This document shows, piece by piece, positions 48,201 through 61,631 of a stretch of 64,000 nucleotides of DNA; within the stretch, counting starts at the first letter, position 1, and every line of letters begins with the position of its first letter. The DNA lies in NCBI GenBank assembly GCA_001953115.1, contig LSSL01000764.1, positions 24,154 to 88,153 of the forward strand, given 5' to 3'. The position numbers and the translations under genes were made by a program. This DNA comes from Smittium mucronatum (Eukaryota; Kickxellomycota; Harpellomycetes; Harpellales; Legeriomycetaceae). The notes under the pieces are model-generated. The model saw nothing but the letters and a program-made list of their open reading frames with translations, made no database searches and was not told where the DNA came from.

Positions 48201-51200
48201 TATTAATCTGAAAAAATACTCTCTATGGATTCAGCTTAAATTTATGGTTTTATTTAATACCTTATTCAAGCTAAGTTTGCTACTCATACATATAATAAAA
48301 TACAATTATATATATTTATTGATTTAAAAAATCAACGAAACCATTTCTGTGTTCAAAGAAATAAATATTCGACATGAATGAAAACTTTTATAAATAATCT
48401 AATTTTAATTTTACATATTTTCTTCATGGTCCAAATATGCGTGAGTATTTCATCTGTAAATTTATCGCTTTCTAACTGATAACATTTTTATTTAAAATGA
48501 TTATAAACGAGTATTGTTTTCAAAACTATTTAATTTTTGAGAACTGGGTAAAAAAAAATTATCTTATCATTAAAGCATGGAAATTTTTTATTTTATTCTT
48601 CTAAAAATTTATAGTTAAATTCATGCTACTATAAATCTATCAGGAAAAGAAAGAGAGAAAAATCCCATTTAATTATTCAAAGATAGTCTTTTTTTAAAAT
48701 CAAATTAAAAATCAAATTTTTTTATCTTAAATTTACACAAAAATATATAAATATTTATTTTTTTGATTGATATGTAAGTTAAAAAAAAAATTGTCATAAG
48801 AAGTTCTTTTTCGCTATTTATAAAAAAAATATTGAATCAAAAAATGATATTTGATGAACAATATAATGGGGACTTGAATTTGTGCTAATAAAAAACCGAT
48901 CCAAGAATTATTATAAAAAAATTATATTAATCAATGAATATTGCTATTAAATAATGTAGCAATTTTTAAATAATAATCAAATTATTTTCTAAATAAAAAG
49001 TTGATAATAAAACCGGATAATTTTTTCCCAATATTTTGAAACCGCTTTCCAAAAATTGTCATATTTTTTCAATAATTTGAAGTAATGTTACAAAAATCAG
49101 ACATTTTTTCCCTGCTCAATGGGAAATTTTCTCCAAATAAAATGTATTTCTCATCCTTAGAGGCATTTTTTTTCAAATAAGATGAATGAAAAACCTCGCC
49201 ATTTGGGAAATTTTTTCACTGAAAATATAAATTATTTCTCAACTGACAGAAAATATTTCTCTAAATATTTGTTAATATTTTTTTGACTAAAATTAAATTT
49301 TGAAATCAAAAACAATATTATTTTAAATCTATTGCATTAAAACCTTCAAAGAAAGAAAAAAATTAAATGATATCGAAGATATCTCCCATGTTGGGATTTA
49401 TTTATAGTTTTTTGAGAAAAAATACACGATAGTTTGTAATAATCTTAATCAAATTCAGTATTTTATATCTAAAAACAAAATAAGATAAAACTACCAATTA
49501 TAATTTTTTTAATAATAAGACTACCAATTTTGTATTATACACTAATATACACTTTACTTTTTGTAAAAAATATATGCATTTTTCAAATATGGCTAAAATT
49601 TTATACAATATCGAATAAATTTTATTAAAAAGGAAAAGATTTATTTCATATTACAATTTTATAGTGATAAATTCCAATATTTTAAATATTTATTTTCGGA
49701 AAATAGTAGATAATCAGATATTTTTGTTGAAAATATTAACGGAAATCATAAAAAAGCAAACTCTTTACCGAATAAAATAATAATTGGTTTTATTAAAAAA
49801 TATTATTCCAAAATTCAAAAAAAACTTATCCTCTTAATTATGAATATATTTATTCGGCTAACAAATTGTGCAAAAAGTATAAATCTGGAGTTTTAGACCC
49901 CAAAAATCACAAAAGGTATTCTAATCCAAAACGTGTAAGAACATCAAAATCTAAAATATGGTCTATTCCTTTTAAAAAAACTTTGAAACCCACTCCCTCA
50001 ATTTTGAGGAGCCAAAAATCAATTTGAAATATCAATTATTTCAATTTACAAATAAAAAATTCACAGAAAACTTATGAGAATGAGATATATATAAAAAAGA
50101 TTGGTAAATATTTCAGTGGAAATAAATAGTGATAGAATCAATAATAACAGATAAGAGTTTTTCAGAGAAATTTCTGTTTTATCCAGAAGAGATTTGGTTC
50201 ATTTATTTTAATTGGTATTAATTTACATTTAACGATAACATGGATATTCATATATATATATATATTCAAAGGACAAAATGACCGTTTCTGGGAGGAAATG
50301 TCTATATGTATGAATATTTAAAAACATGTAATTAAACGTAATAATTTATTATAAAATAAGTAAAAAAATATTTAAAGATTATATTTTCAATAATTTTTTG
50401 ACGAATCAATTATTTATAAAAATTTATGATATGAAAATGAAATTAATTTATAAAGCTATTAAACAAAAAAAAATTCCAAGAAAAAATCATTTTCTACATC
50501 TGAAACATCGTTAAATATTTACAAGCATGAAATTATCATCCAAATCTAATATAGGATGTTTTATCCGCATTCAAAGCTAGGTATAAATCTTTTGATAATA
50601 GGATTTAAAATTATCAAATGATTGAAAAGTATTTAATTTCTTTTTTTGTGTAATTTAAGAATATTTTTAAAATTATTTTCAGAACACAAGAAAATGGGTT
50701 GATTTTGGAATTTCTAAAAAAAAAATCAAATTTAATTATATATAAACTGTAGCTAGTCATTATTTTTTTTTAAGAAACTATCACCAATAGATTTCGTTAT
50801 TATAAATATTATACCGAAATATATTTAAAATATTACAAATATAGATAAATCAAAACCCAAAATGTGAGATATGATTCAATATAATATAATTTTTTTATTT
50901 CTTCGAGTTTTTTAATGCAATTAGTTTCAAATAATATTGGTTTAAATTTACAAATTCAACTTTAGCCCAAAAGATATTAATAAATATTTTCAGAAATATA
51001 GTCACTCAATCGAGAAAATAATCCATTCTATTAAGTGAAAATTTCTGAAAATTGGGAAAATGATTGATTGAGTGGGGGAAAAAATTTTAAAAATCGGAAA
51101 ATCCTGTAATAAATAATTAAAAGTTTCTAAAAAAGACATCTAGCTACTTAAAATACTATTTTTATTTTAAAAAAAATAACTTCAAACAAATAGGAATGTG

Positions 51201-53258
51201 TTTTTAAATCAACAGTGGTTTATTTATGTACAATGCGAAAAATAATAATAACAATTTGAGGCATTTATCCTATGTATAAAATCATATAATATATCTAGTA
51301 AATTTATACTAATGATGTAAAAAAACAGAATAATTAATCGCTTAAAGAGAGAAGTATAAAAAAATGTGTGGAAACATACTATCTGTCAAAAATTTATTTT
51401 TCTTATTTATATAATGACTCAAATAGGAATTTTTTTTTTGTGTTATAAGCATTTATATTTATACATCTCCAAATTTTGGTCTTAAATAAGTATTACAGTA
51501 TGAAATAATATATGATTTTTGTGTTTGTTTAAAAAAAGATTTTATAATAATAAATGATCAAAACGCCTTTTTTATTGCATAAATAGAAAAAAATTATCCT
51601 CCGCCTGTAAATATTTTTTGTAAACTTAAATATTATTTGTCCGTATTATCATATTTAAACCATTTTAATTATTCAAAATTTGATGAATGTTATGGTTAAC
51701 AAATAGCATATGTATTTTTCCTGAGACTGTGGCTAATTTTCAAGAAATAATTTGAAATTCTAAGCATCTTTAAAAAAAATTAAAAACTTAGGTTTAAGCT
51801 TCTTACATGTCCCATTTTTCTATTTTTCCCGGCTAATTTTTGGTTATGTCTCAAAGTTAATGTTTTTTAATACATTTTTTTCAGATTTTTTTTTTTAATA
51901 TTTCACCTGTGTAATTTTTTATTTTATAAGACGATTCTGGTAGTAAATTATCTCATTTTTCAGATTTAAGACTGTATTGAAAATTATTTTAAAAAATATA
52001 ACCAGGCTTTATTGTACCTATCTCATAAGCTATGCAATAGGTTGATGTTTTAGTACCGAGTAATTTATAATTCAAATTTACTATAAAAGATGATTTAATA
52101 TTAATTCCAGTCAGTTTTTTTTTATTATTTGATGATTTTTCAGGGATTTTACTACTAACCCATTCAATCTTTGTCTAAAAAATTTAAGTCGAATTTTAAC
52201 TCAATGTTAGATTGTGTTTCAATTTTTGCGCTTTTAAAAAAATCCTTTGAAGCTCCGGAAGCAAATTTCGAACCCTTATTGGAAATTATTCTACTTGTTT
52301 TTATAATTGCAAAGGTATTATATTGTATAGAAATGAAGCTATAGTTTCTTCTTTATAACATTAAGTAACTTCTGCTACTAACCTATTTTTAGTGCTATAT
52401 TGAAAAAATAGCTCATTTTTTTAACTTAATTTTTTTATAATTTTACCAATGAGAACAATAACCGATATAATAAAAATAAAATTTAAAGGTTTTATTTCAA
52501 TAAGTATTACTACATAAAACATATTTAATTCTGTAGTTTTTAACTCAGAGAATTAGTTACTACATAAAATTATGCTCTCTTGAATTTATGGCCACGAAAA
52601 TACCAATTTCATTTTTGAATAAGAATTTTTTAATTATATGTTAGAAATGCTGTGATGTTAAATCTTTATAAATGCTTTAAATTCCTGAGCGGATAATTTT
52701 ATTACTGGATGTGCTTTATTAAGTGTGTATTTAAAGGGTTTGTTTGATTTCGCGATTTTAATATACTTGTATCAATATTTAGGTCATGTTTTTAAACTTA
52801 TCTTTCCATGGTTGTAATTTGGGCTTTTCTAAAATATGTAGACATAATTATAAAAAATCACCAGAATAATTTAAAAATTCCTCAAATTCATAAAATATTG
52901 GATGTATTTCGATTTTTGCTGCGATTATCGGGTTTAAATACCGATAAAGTTCTACACGTTATTTTTAAAATGGCGGTTTGTTATTATTTTTTATATTTAA
53001 CCATGTAAAACTTTACATTTAATTACTTAAATTAAATCTCCATGATTAAACACCATAATATGTTTTTGATTTTGATTTTTTTGATAAATTTACTTTTTCT
53101 GCTAAAAGTATAATAAAATTATTTAAATTTATAAAGCTGGAATTGAAAATTTGTTCAACTTTTGGTGTGAGAAAATATTATCTTAAATAAAGGCAATCAG
53201 CCTTAATTTGAATTGTAAAAAGTGATTTTCCTTTTTTGGGGGGCTAAAGGGCTGATTT

Positions 53259-53853
53259 GTGTGTGTGTGTGTGTGTGNNNNNNNNNNNNNNNNNNNNNNN
53301 NNNNNNNNNNNNNNNNNNNNNNNNNNNNNNNNNNNNNNNNNNNNNNNNNNNNNNNNNNNNNNNNNNNNNNNNNNNNNNNNNNNNNNNNNNNNNNNNNNNN
53401 NNNNNNNNNNNNNNNNNNNNNNNNNNNNNNNNNNNNNNNNNNNNNNNNNNNNNNNNNNNNNNNNNNNNNNNNNNNNNNNNNNNNNNNNNNNNNNNNNNNN
53501 NNNNNNNNNNNNNNNNNNNNNNNNNNNNNNNNNNNNNNNNNNNNNNNNNNNNNNNNNNNNNNNNNNNNNNNNNNNNNNNNNNNNNNNNNNNNNNNNNNNN
53601 NNNNNNNNNNNNNNNNNNNNNNNNNNNNNNNNNNNNNNNNNNNNNNNNNNNNNNNNNNNNNNNNNNNNNNNNNNNNNNNNNNNNNNNNNNNNNNNNNNNN
53701 NNNNNNNNNNNNNNNNNNNNNNNNNNNNNNNNNNNNNNNNNNNNNNNNNNNNNNNNNNNNNNNNNNNNNNNNNNNNNNNNNNNNNNNNNNNNNNNNNNNN
53801 NNNNNNNNNNNNNNNNNNNNNNNNNNNGGGGGGGGGGGGGGGGGGGGGGGGGG
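53259..53853. other. Assembly gap between (GT)n and poly(G)
   Basis: A GT dinucleotide run (about 53,258-53,277), then 550 N (53,278-53,827), then 26 G (53,828-53,853). The same (GT)n plus poly(G) combination exists intact at 29,113-29,135. The gap size is unknown. Confidence 0.95.
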
Positions 53854-56800
53854 AGGGTTCGAAACTAAAAATATAGACCTGAATTAATTTTTTTTATGAA
53901 GAAATTAAAAAAAAAATTATAAAAAAAACACTAAAAGTTTCAATAAAAAATGTTTTGAGATGATTTTTTTAAACGAATGATCTCCCAAAAAAAATATTAA
54001 GGAAAAATATGTTTTTTAGTTGATTCATGTTTTTGAAAGTGATTTTTTATTTTTTCATTTATCTGAGGTCAATATGAAATATTAATTCTCAAACTAAATT
54101 AAGATTATTGGATGTATAATGTTTATTTTAGATTTATAGTATAAAATAGGAGAAAGAGATAGGTGGATAAACGTTATTATTAAATTTTTGGGTTGGCATT
54201 TTTTTTATGAATCTATGGATAATAAATCTAAAACTACGTTTAATATCTAATCTGTTGAAGAATAAGCAAGCTTAATTCTATTTTTTTAGCTAGATCATAA
54301 AAATATAAGGTTTCGTGAATACAATTTTCTTTTTTTTCTCTTTTTATTAAGGCCATTTTTTATTAGTAGATAAAAGCTGCACTTTGTATCATTTTATCGA
54401 CTTTTAAACGTAATTTTAAAGAATAAAATGTGATTTAATTAAGTTTTAATAGAGTTTTACTATGCGATATAAACATCCTTTCTAGAACAAAAAAAACCCT
54501 TAAAAGCTTAAAAGCGAATTTATATTTTTATAAAATTTTTTACTTTTTTATTAGAAAAGTGTGCTTATTTATTTTCAATGTTACTAATTGAGAGTACATG
54601 AAAAAATAATTTAAAATATTTGTAAATGGAAAATAAAATGCGAATATTTAATTATACAATAGTAAAAATGGATAAAAAGTTTGTGGGGTTTTATGGATTT
54701 TCATTCGTAAAAATGACTTTTAAAAGTAAATCATTCGATTTTCTCGGATTTTGAGGAAATTTCTGATCTTTTTCGACTTTTTCTGAATTCTGTCGAAAAA
54801 GCACATTTAGCTGTTCGAAAAATTGCTACAATATAACCCATCATAATTGTTTTTAAAAAACACGCAAATTTATGTATTATTATTCATAAATGTTTAACAG
54901 ACTAAGATAAAAAAAACAAAATATATTCCATGTAAATTTTTTTCTCCACCACTCTATAAGATAGCATTATCGATTTTAATTTATTTATTGCTTCAAATTT
55001 TATTAAAAGCAAAATGGTAAATACTTTTATGTAAGTTGCACAAAGATACACGTGTAAATCGAGAAAAGTGCAAGAATTGATACTAATCAATAGTTTTTTC
55101 TAGTCTGCTTTAGCTCTTTTAAAATCTTTAGGACAAAAATAATTCCAAAATTTCAATCAATGTTAATATTAAAAAATTATGGTAAAAAAACATTGGAATA
55201 ATCATTAAATTACACCGATTTGATTTGATTTTATATGTTAATGGGAAATGGGCAGTGATTTGAACCTGATAGAAGTTAAGCACTCGATGGAAAATGGTTT
55301 CAAATTAATATAGCATCAGAAATGATTTTTTTACAAAATTGGTATATAATTAAAGAATAGTTGATTAGGGATTATTAAGGTTTAGAGAGAATGTATTTGA
55401 GCTCGTTATAGTGAGGACAATTATTTTAAATTTGATAACGATAAATTAATTTAGAGGATAGTATTATTCATTTAGTCAAAAATTTCACTTTTTAGTAATC
55501 TTAGAACCAATAATTGGTTTGGAATTAAAGTGGTTACATAATTTAATTGAGATAGCGACTGTCGCGATTCATCAATAAGGTAGAAGTTAAAGGGGGTAAT
55601 AAATAAAGGTTGTACAAAGCTCAATAGATTGATTAAAAGCAGATATCATAGTTGCAATTAATAAAAAAGGCACTTTTTTATTTATGGTTGTTTGTGCAAA
55701 AGCCAAAAAAATGTGAGCCAAACCATAAGAGTGGTGAAAATATACTGATTATCCTCTCCCCCATTCAAAAATTTCCAAAAAAAAGCGTCTGTTGCGAATA
55801 AGGGAAGCCCATCTGTACTTGACAAAGAACATCACGAAAAATGTGTAATTCATAGCAAGACACATATAGCCGGAAGGAGTCTTTGATCAGAAATACCAGC
55901 GCTTACAAATACATACATATATTCGGTACTAAATAAAAAAATATGAACCAATAAAAACATTTTAAAACGTGTTTTTGGAGAGTGTATCAAAACCAGTGGC
56001 TGGGATTTGGACTAATAATTTTTAGATTTACAGTAAATAAAAACAGAAAAATTCGTATTTAAAAAATGTGATCTGAATTTATCTAAATAGTACCACATTA
56101 AAATGTGCGCAAGGTAGTGAATTTCAAGTAAAAATGTTTACAATTTATTGTCACGGACAAAAATAGTGAAAGCTTGGTAGATTATTATATTTCAACCCTC
56201 GGTTATTTATTATTTTGGTAAATCGTGTATTATTTTTTAAAAATCGACATGCATTGGGTCAATGTTCATTAACGTGCTTTAATTTATTTATTTTACATAA
56301 AGTTTGTTGATGGCTTTTTCAGCATCAGGAAAAAGGTAAATAAACCTTTAGTTAAAAAGTATTTCCAAATTAGTAAAATAATAAATGTTTGGATTGGTAC
56401 TACTTTGGTTTTTAAAAAAGTTCATGATTGAAGTTTTTAGTAGTTTTCTGGGAAAAATCATGGAAACTGATTGATTCTTTCTCAAGGGTGAATAACGTTA
56501 TGAAAATTTAAAGTTTTAGGTTACACCACCAGAAAAGAAAAATTTTTATTGAGTTATTAATGCTTTCAGACAATGACTGTTTGTGTTCAACAATTAATCC
56601 GATAAATTAATATCATGCTATAATTCTCCACATTCTGATCATTTCAATTAATAAAGATCTATTTTTGGTAGTAGATCAAATTTCGATAATTTTCGACCAA
56701 TAATATACATTTTAAGGATTTTTATTTTATTATTTTTAAAGATTATTCAGTAATATCTGGCTATTTGTGACTATTTTTACAAAATGATGATTTAAGATTT

Positions 56801-58277
56801 TTTTAGTACGTAAAAATAGTAATAAATAATAGCACTTTTTTAAAAAAATCACGGAGCAATAAATAATAGCCCAAATGAGCCTGAATTGAAAAACACCTGG
56901 TTGAATTTATGGGTGAGAACCATCAGCCCATTTGTAAACACTTTTTTGCCAATTCTCGCTGGATATTTTAATCTCAAAATTTAAGGGAGTATATTCTATT
57001 TACCATATCAAAACCTATTTATTTGTTGGTAGTAACCACCATAAAGATTGATATATTTTTATGCCAAACACAAAAATGGAAGTTTTATTCTATTAAAGGT
57101 AAGATTTGGGTGGCCCAATATTTACTAAAATGGTGTTTTATCGCGTATATTTATTGGCAGATAACATAAGCAAAGTATTTATCGAATTGATTTAAAAAAA
57201 TGTCCAATGATTTTCAAAATTTTACCAATAAAGGGAGGGTGAATATGGTTGATATTATTTTTAGCTATGAAAAGATATACGAGTATTTAGAGCTACTGTT
57301 TGTGAAATGCTGTACTTCTAAGTGGTCGCAAATAAAATCAAACAAATAAAAACCACGAGTTTTAAATAAAATGGGAATATTAACTGGAATGTGGTAGCAT
57401 TTTTGTCTTCTCAGCTTTGAAGGAGCTAATAATAAACACTATTGCTCATTCAATTTATTAGTTGCTGCTACATAGAGGAATTTCTATAGGATGTGACCGC
57501 CAAATAGCATCACACAATAGATAATAGCAGCTAATCTTAGTTCAAAATAAAAAGCCATTTGTATTGGCGACATTTATAAACCAATAATAAATGACAGACA
57601 ACAATATGACTTAACAATGAACTTATTAATGGCCGATATAATTGGTGATGTGGATGATCTGAAATAACGAAAAGCGAACAACTCTATGTGAGCTAATTCG
57701 ACGCAATGGGCGATGTGATTATAGACCACAAATTCCCGACAGAAATAATCGGGTAATAGAACTAAACAATATATCCAACTCGAATTTAAATTCTAAAAAT
57801 ATAGCTAGTCTAACCAATCTTTTTAAAAAATGAACAATTGTCGCAATTTAGATTCTAGTTTATTGATGTTAATCAGAAAATGGCCTAAATTCCAATTCAA
57901 ACTTCTCTTTAAAATTCTTTTTATCTTTTATCTCATCGTACTTAGAGATTGCATCCAATTTTCCCTTCGTATAACCATCCACCTAAACCACCAGTTCTTT
58001 CACTTTAATATTTTGCTACTTCATAATCGTTTTTGCCTTAATTATTACAATAATATCACCCAAAAAATCCACCTTTATTTACAGTAAATTTCAAAAAAAA
58101 GCCTGCCAACTTTGAAGCTCATTTTGAGCCACTCTACCATCAATAACCTACACCTTTATCTAATTCATACTACGCCAAGATAGTCATATCCTTATCCTTG
58201 CATTATTTTAAATATTTATTTGGATTACCTACAAAATATTTTTCAAAAGAGCCTCAATATTAGAAGTTGCTTAAAAA

Positions 58278-61200
58278 ATGGATAATATTAAAGTATACCT
58301 AAGAATAAGACCTTTTCTAAATCATGAATATTCTCGTGCCGAAAATTTATCCTCGATAGAAGTAGTCGACACAAACTCCGTCGCTCTAAATTCCATATCA
58401 AAAGAAATTTTTACTTTTGATTACGTTGGTGATCAGAACTCCTCCCAGGTACATCTTAGGCCTTTTAATTTCCTTTATTAAAATCTTATCACTTCCCCAT
58501 TTAATTATCCTAAAAGTTTCAATTTCATTTTATACCCTAATTTACTTTGGCGATTCTTATTTTATTTCTTCTATTTTTTGATTCTCTGTCCGCTATGGAT
58601 CTTCTAGGAGGATGTGTTCAGGTAATCATTCTATTCAAAATATTCTATATTCAATTTGCCATAATTCAAATGATTTATTTTACCATATTGTCTTAGCTCC
58701 ATTGGAATAGACACAATCGATAAAGTCCTGGAGGGCTTCAATGGGACGATATTTGCATATGGTCAAACAGGAAGTGGTAAAACTCATACAATGATTGGAG
58801 ACCTCTCGGGCGATCCTTACAACATTAATAAAGGCCTTATACCAAGATGTTTCGAATACCGTAAATTTCTACTTAATTACATTGTATCATATAACATCTT
58901 TTCCAAATTTTTAATTATATTAATTCAGAATTCTCGTATTTTTTCCTTCCCTCTCCTAGTGTTCAATAAAATTCAATCAATAGAAAATGAATCTAGTGGA
59001 AATATACAATTCACCTGTACAGCATCATTCATAGAGATTTATAACGAGTCAATATATGACCTATTAGATCCAAATACTAAGGTTTGCCCTTTGCGCGAAG
59101 ATTTAAAGAAAGGTGTTTATGTTGATGGTGCCATTGATGAGCTCGTCCCTAATTCCCAAGAAGCTTTGCAGGTTTGAATTTCGCATTAATTTCTTCTACT
59201 AAATGCAAAAGTCCAACTCCTCTCCTTCTTGGATTCTATTGATTTGAAGCTAAATTTTAAGCAGTTATAAATGTTATATCATAGATTTTGAACAATGGTA
59301 CATACAATAGACGTGTTGGCCAAACGAGTAATAATTTTTAATAATTTTCTTTTCCGGTATTAATTATTTTTTCTTTACCCTTTTAACTTTTTTATTCGGT
59401 AAAAAATAGATATGAACAAAGAAAGCAGTAGATCCCATTCTGTATTCACCCTAAGTGTCACGTCTATTGTAATACCCTTTATTTTTTTGAAAATTTATGC
59501 AATTCTCTTGAAATTTGTTTTTAACTTATTTTTTACAAATCACATAGACTCATTCTGATTTTGGATTGGCAACTGTTAAAGAGTCAAAATTTAACCTTGT
59601 TGATTTGGCAGGTTCTGAACGCCAAAAACTATCCGGTGCTTCTGGAGTTCGGCTGAAAGAAGCCTCTTGCATAAACAAGAGTTTGTCCGTATTGGGAAAT
59701 GTAATAAATTCTCTCGCAGAAAATAATGCCACCAAGAGTCGACATGTCAACTACAGAGACTCTAAGCTGACTTTTCTATTAAAAGTAATAGCTTATTACC
59801 ACATTTTCGTAAATATATGAATTATTTTTACTAAACCCTCTTTTCTCTTCTAAAAAAATAATCAGAATTCTCTTGGTGGTAACTCTATAACCACAATAGT
59901 CGCAAACGTATCTCCTTCGATAAATAGCAGTTTAGAAACTTTAAGTACATTGAGGTTCGCCCAGAGAGCCAAACTAATTAAAAACAAAGTAAATATTTAT
60001 ATTCCAGCCAATACGAACACTTTTAAACTTTTTTTTCTTATCTTCAGGCAACTGTAAATCTAAACACTAGTCGGGATGTCGAAAAAATGCAAGATGAAAT
60101 AATAAGACTTAAGGCTCAGTTACATTCATTAAGTTCTGGATCAACTATAAATAAAAAAATGTCAAACCTATCTGATTCAACATTTTTTTCTGGTAATTAT
60201 TTCCTTTTCTTTAATACCGTCTCTAGAGATTTTAATTTTTAAAATATTTAACACTTATTTCTAAAAACAGACGATTCTGAATCTACAGGAAATAACATTT
60301 CCGATTGGTTAGCCTATTTGGCACTGAGAAAATTAAACGAAGGTTAGTTTTTTAAATCGCCGATCTAGTCGCATTTATCTAAATAGTTTTTATATCTTTT
60401 ATTATAATCCCTACAGAGACTAGACAAAAAAATACTTTAGCCAAAAACCTAATCCAACTGCAATCTAAAACCAAAAAGCAATATTTGGCTATTCAGGTAA
60501 TCCCATCAAGCATATTTATTTTCTCTATTTATGCCTAATATTTTCTATCTTTAACTGATTTAGCAACTTCGTTTGATTATAAGACTGAGAAAATCGGAAA
60601 ATTCATTGCTGCTAAAAAAATCTGATGCAAACAGTTTATGTAAAGCAGAAAATGTAATTTTTTAATTGGTTTTAGTATTATTAATATCTTTTTCTGACCT
60701 TTTTCTCCATACTTACAGGACTCTTTAAGAGCGGAGGTGAGTTTCCTGGCCCATCAACTAGCTTCGACAGGAGGTAACTGTTTTGAGTTATTTTATTTCC
60801 TTACTTCTTTCATAAAATTATGATTTATTTCTTGATCATTATTCTTTTCCTTTAAAATCATAGATATCTTTGATCTAGAGATTGAAAACTCTCAATTAAG
60901 AGGTAAAATCTATTTAACTTTCTTCTTACTTCCGATTTATTAAACCTTAAACAAAACTTGCGATGTTAGAACAAATAAGGAGGTTGAAATCGTTAAGCGA
61001 TTCATTTCAGTCTAGTTATAGCAAATTTCCCACGATATCGCAATTATCTGAAACAATTTCCAGAATAGTGGAGCTCGATTACTCTGAAATGCTAACATCA
61101 TTCCCATTAAATCAAGATACAACAGAGCTGGAGGATATGGAGAATAATTTAATGGTTTGTCTTTTTTTTCTCAATTATTGATTTCAATCGGCCTTAAAAT

Positions 61201-61631
61201 GAAAATTCAACCCTTTTTATAGATTTCTCAAAATGATATAACCGAGTTGGAATTGCAAAGAGATCACCTCGATTTTAAAATAAATGGGCTGGAAAATGAT
61301 TGGGGGATTGTGAATGTAATTTTAATTTCTTTATTATCCGCAAATTCTTTCAACATATTTATTTCCTGTATTGTAGGATGCATTAGAAAAACTGAAAATT
61401 TCAAAGGATATTAACGAAAAGAGATCAATTATTGAAACTGTAAATATTTTATATAAAGCTTAAGTTTGAAATCATTAAAATTTTTTTTTTAAATAGGCTA
61501 TAAATAATGCAATCTGGGAAGAACCCAAAATGGTGAGTATATTATTATATTTATCCATTTTAAAGTACTTGAAATTTTTTTAAAAATAATAGGCTTTAAC
61601 ATCGATGAAGGCTATTTTGGGAATACTTTAA
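58278..61631 (+). CDS. Kinesin motor protein, kinesin-12 (KIF15)-like, 19 exons
   Basis: Microtubule motor ATPase. Exons: 58278-58448, 58608-58621 (14 nt), 58697-58860, 58960-59171, 59285-59327, 59410-59468, 59548-59784, 59866-59988, 60048-60192, 60271-60342, 60417-60496, 60564-60653, 60719-60773, 60864-60902, 60970-61154, 61223-61315, 61377-61439, 61497-61532, 61593-61631. The sum is 1,920 nt, 639 residues plus TAA, in frame throughout; introns are 57-159 nt. The motor domain covers about 1-341: P-loop GQTGSGKT 84-91, switch I NKESSRSH 204-211, switch II DLAGSE 240-245, [10 protein letters not shown], and a terminal block [17 protein letters not shown] that matches the kinesin-12 neck region better than other classes. 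Residues 342-639 look largely helical and charged, consistent with coiled coil. Kinesin-12 works at spindle poles in animals; the role here is inferred. The protein is much shorter than animal KIF15 (about 1,400). Confidence 0.93.

Larger units (their letters stand above)
36928..57700. other. AT desert without intact genes
   Basis: About 20 kb of extremely AT-rich sequence, split by a gap at 53,278. Exceptions to the monotony are a 19-bp minisatellite (38,147), a coding-like relic (38,867-39,124), a pyrimidine-rich islet (40,115-40,165), a GC-rich islet (44,821-44,885), (AC)n(AT)n at 45,181-45,207, (AT)n at 39,546-39,566, and short G or C runs near 43,506, 44,404 and 47,061. From about 55,200 to 57,700 the sequence gradually becomes less biased as the kinesin island approaches, with an AATAAATAATAGC motif repeated near 56,830 and 56,860, but no gene was found. 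Confidence 0.65.

Noticed and set aside
49870..49920. Third copy of the AT-R1 repeat suggested by AAATCTGGAG and AAAATCAC
   Set aside because: The two words are present, but neighbouring anchors and spacing do not match.
53850..53870. GGTTCGAAAC as a tRNA B box beside the gap
   Set aside because: No A box, acceptor stem or anticodon arm can be formed; the flanking sequence is poly(G) and AT-rich.
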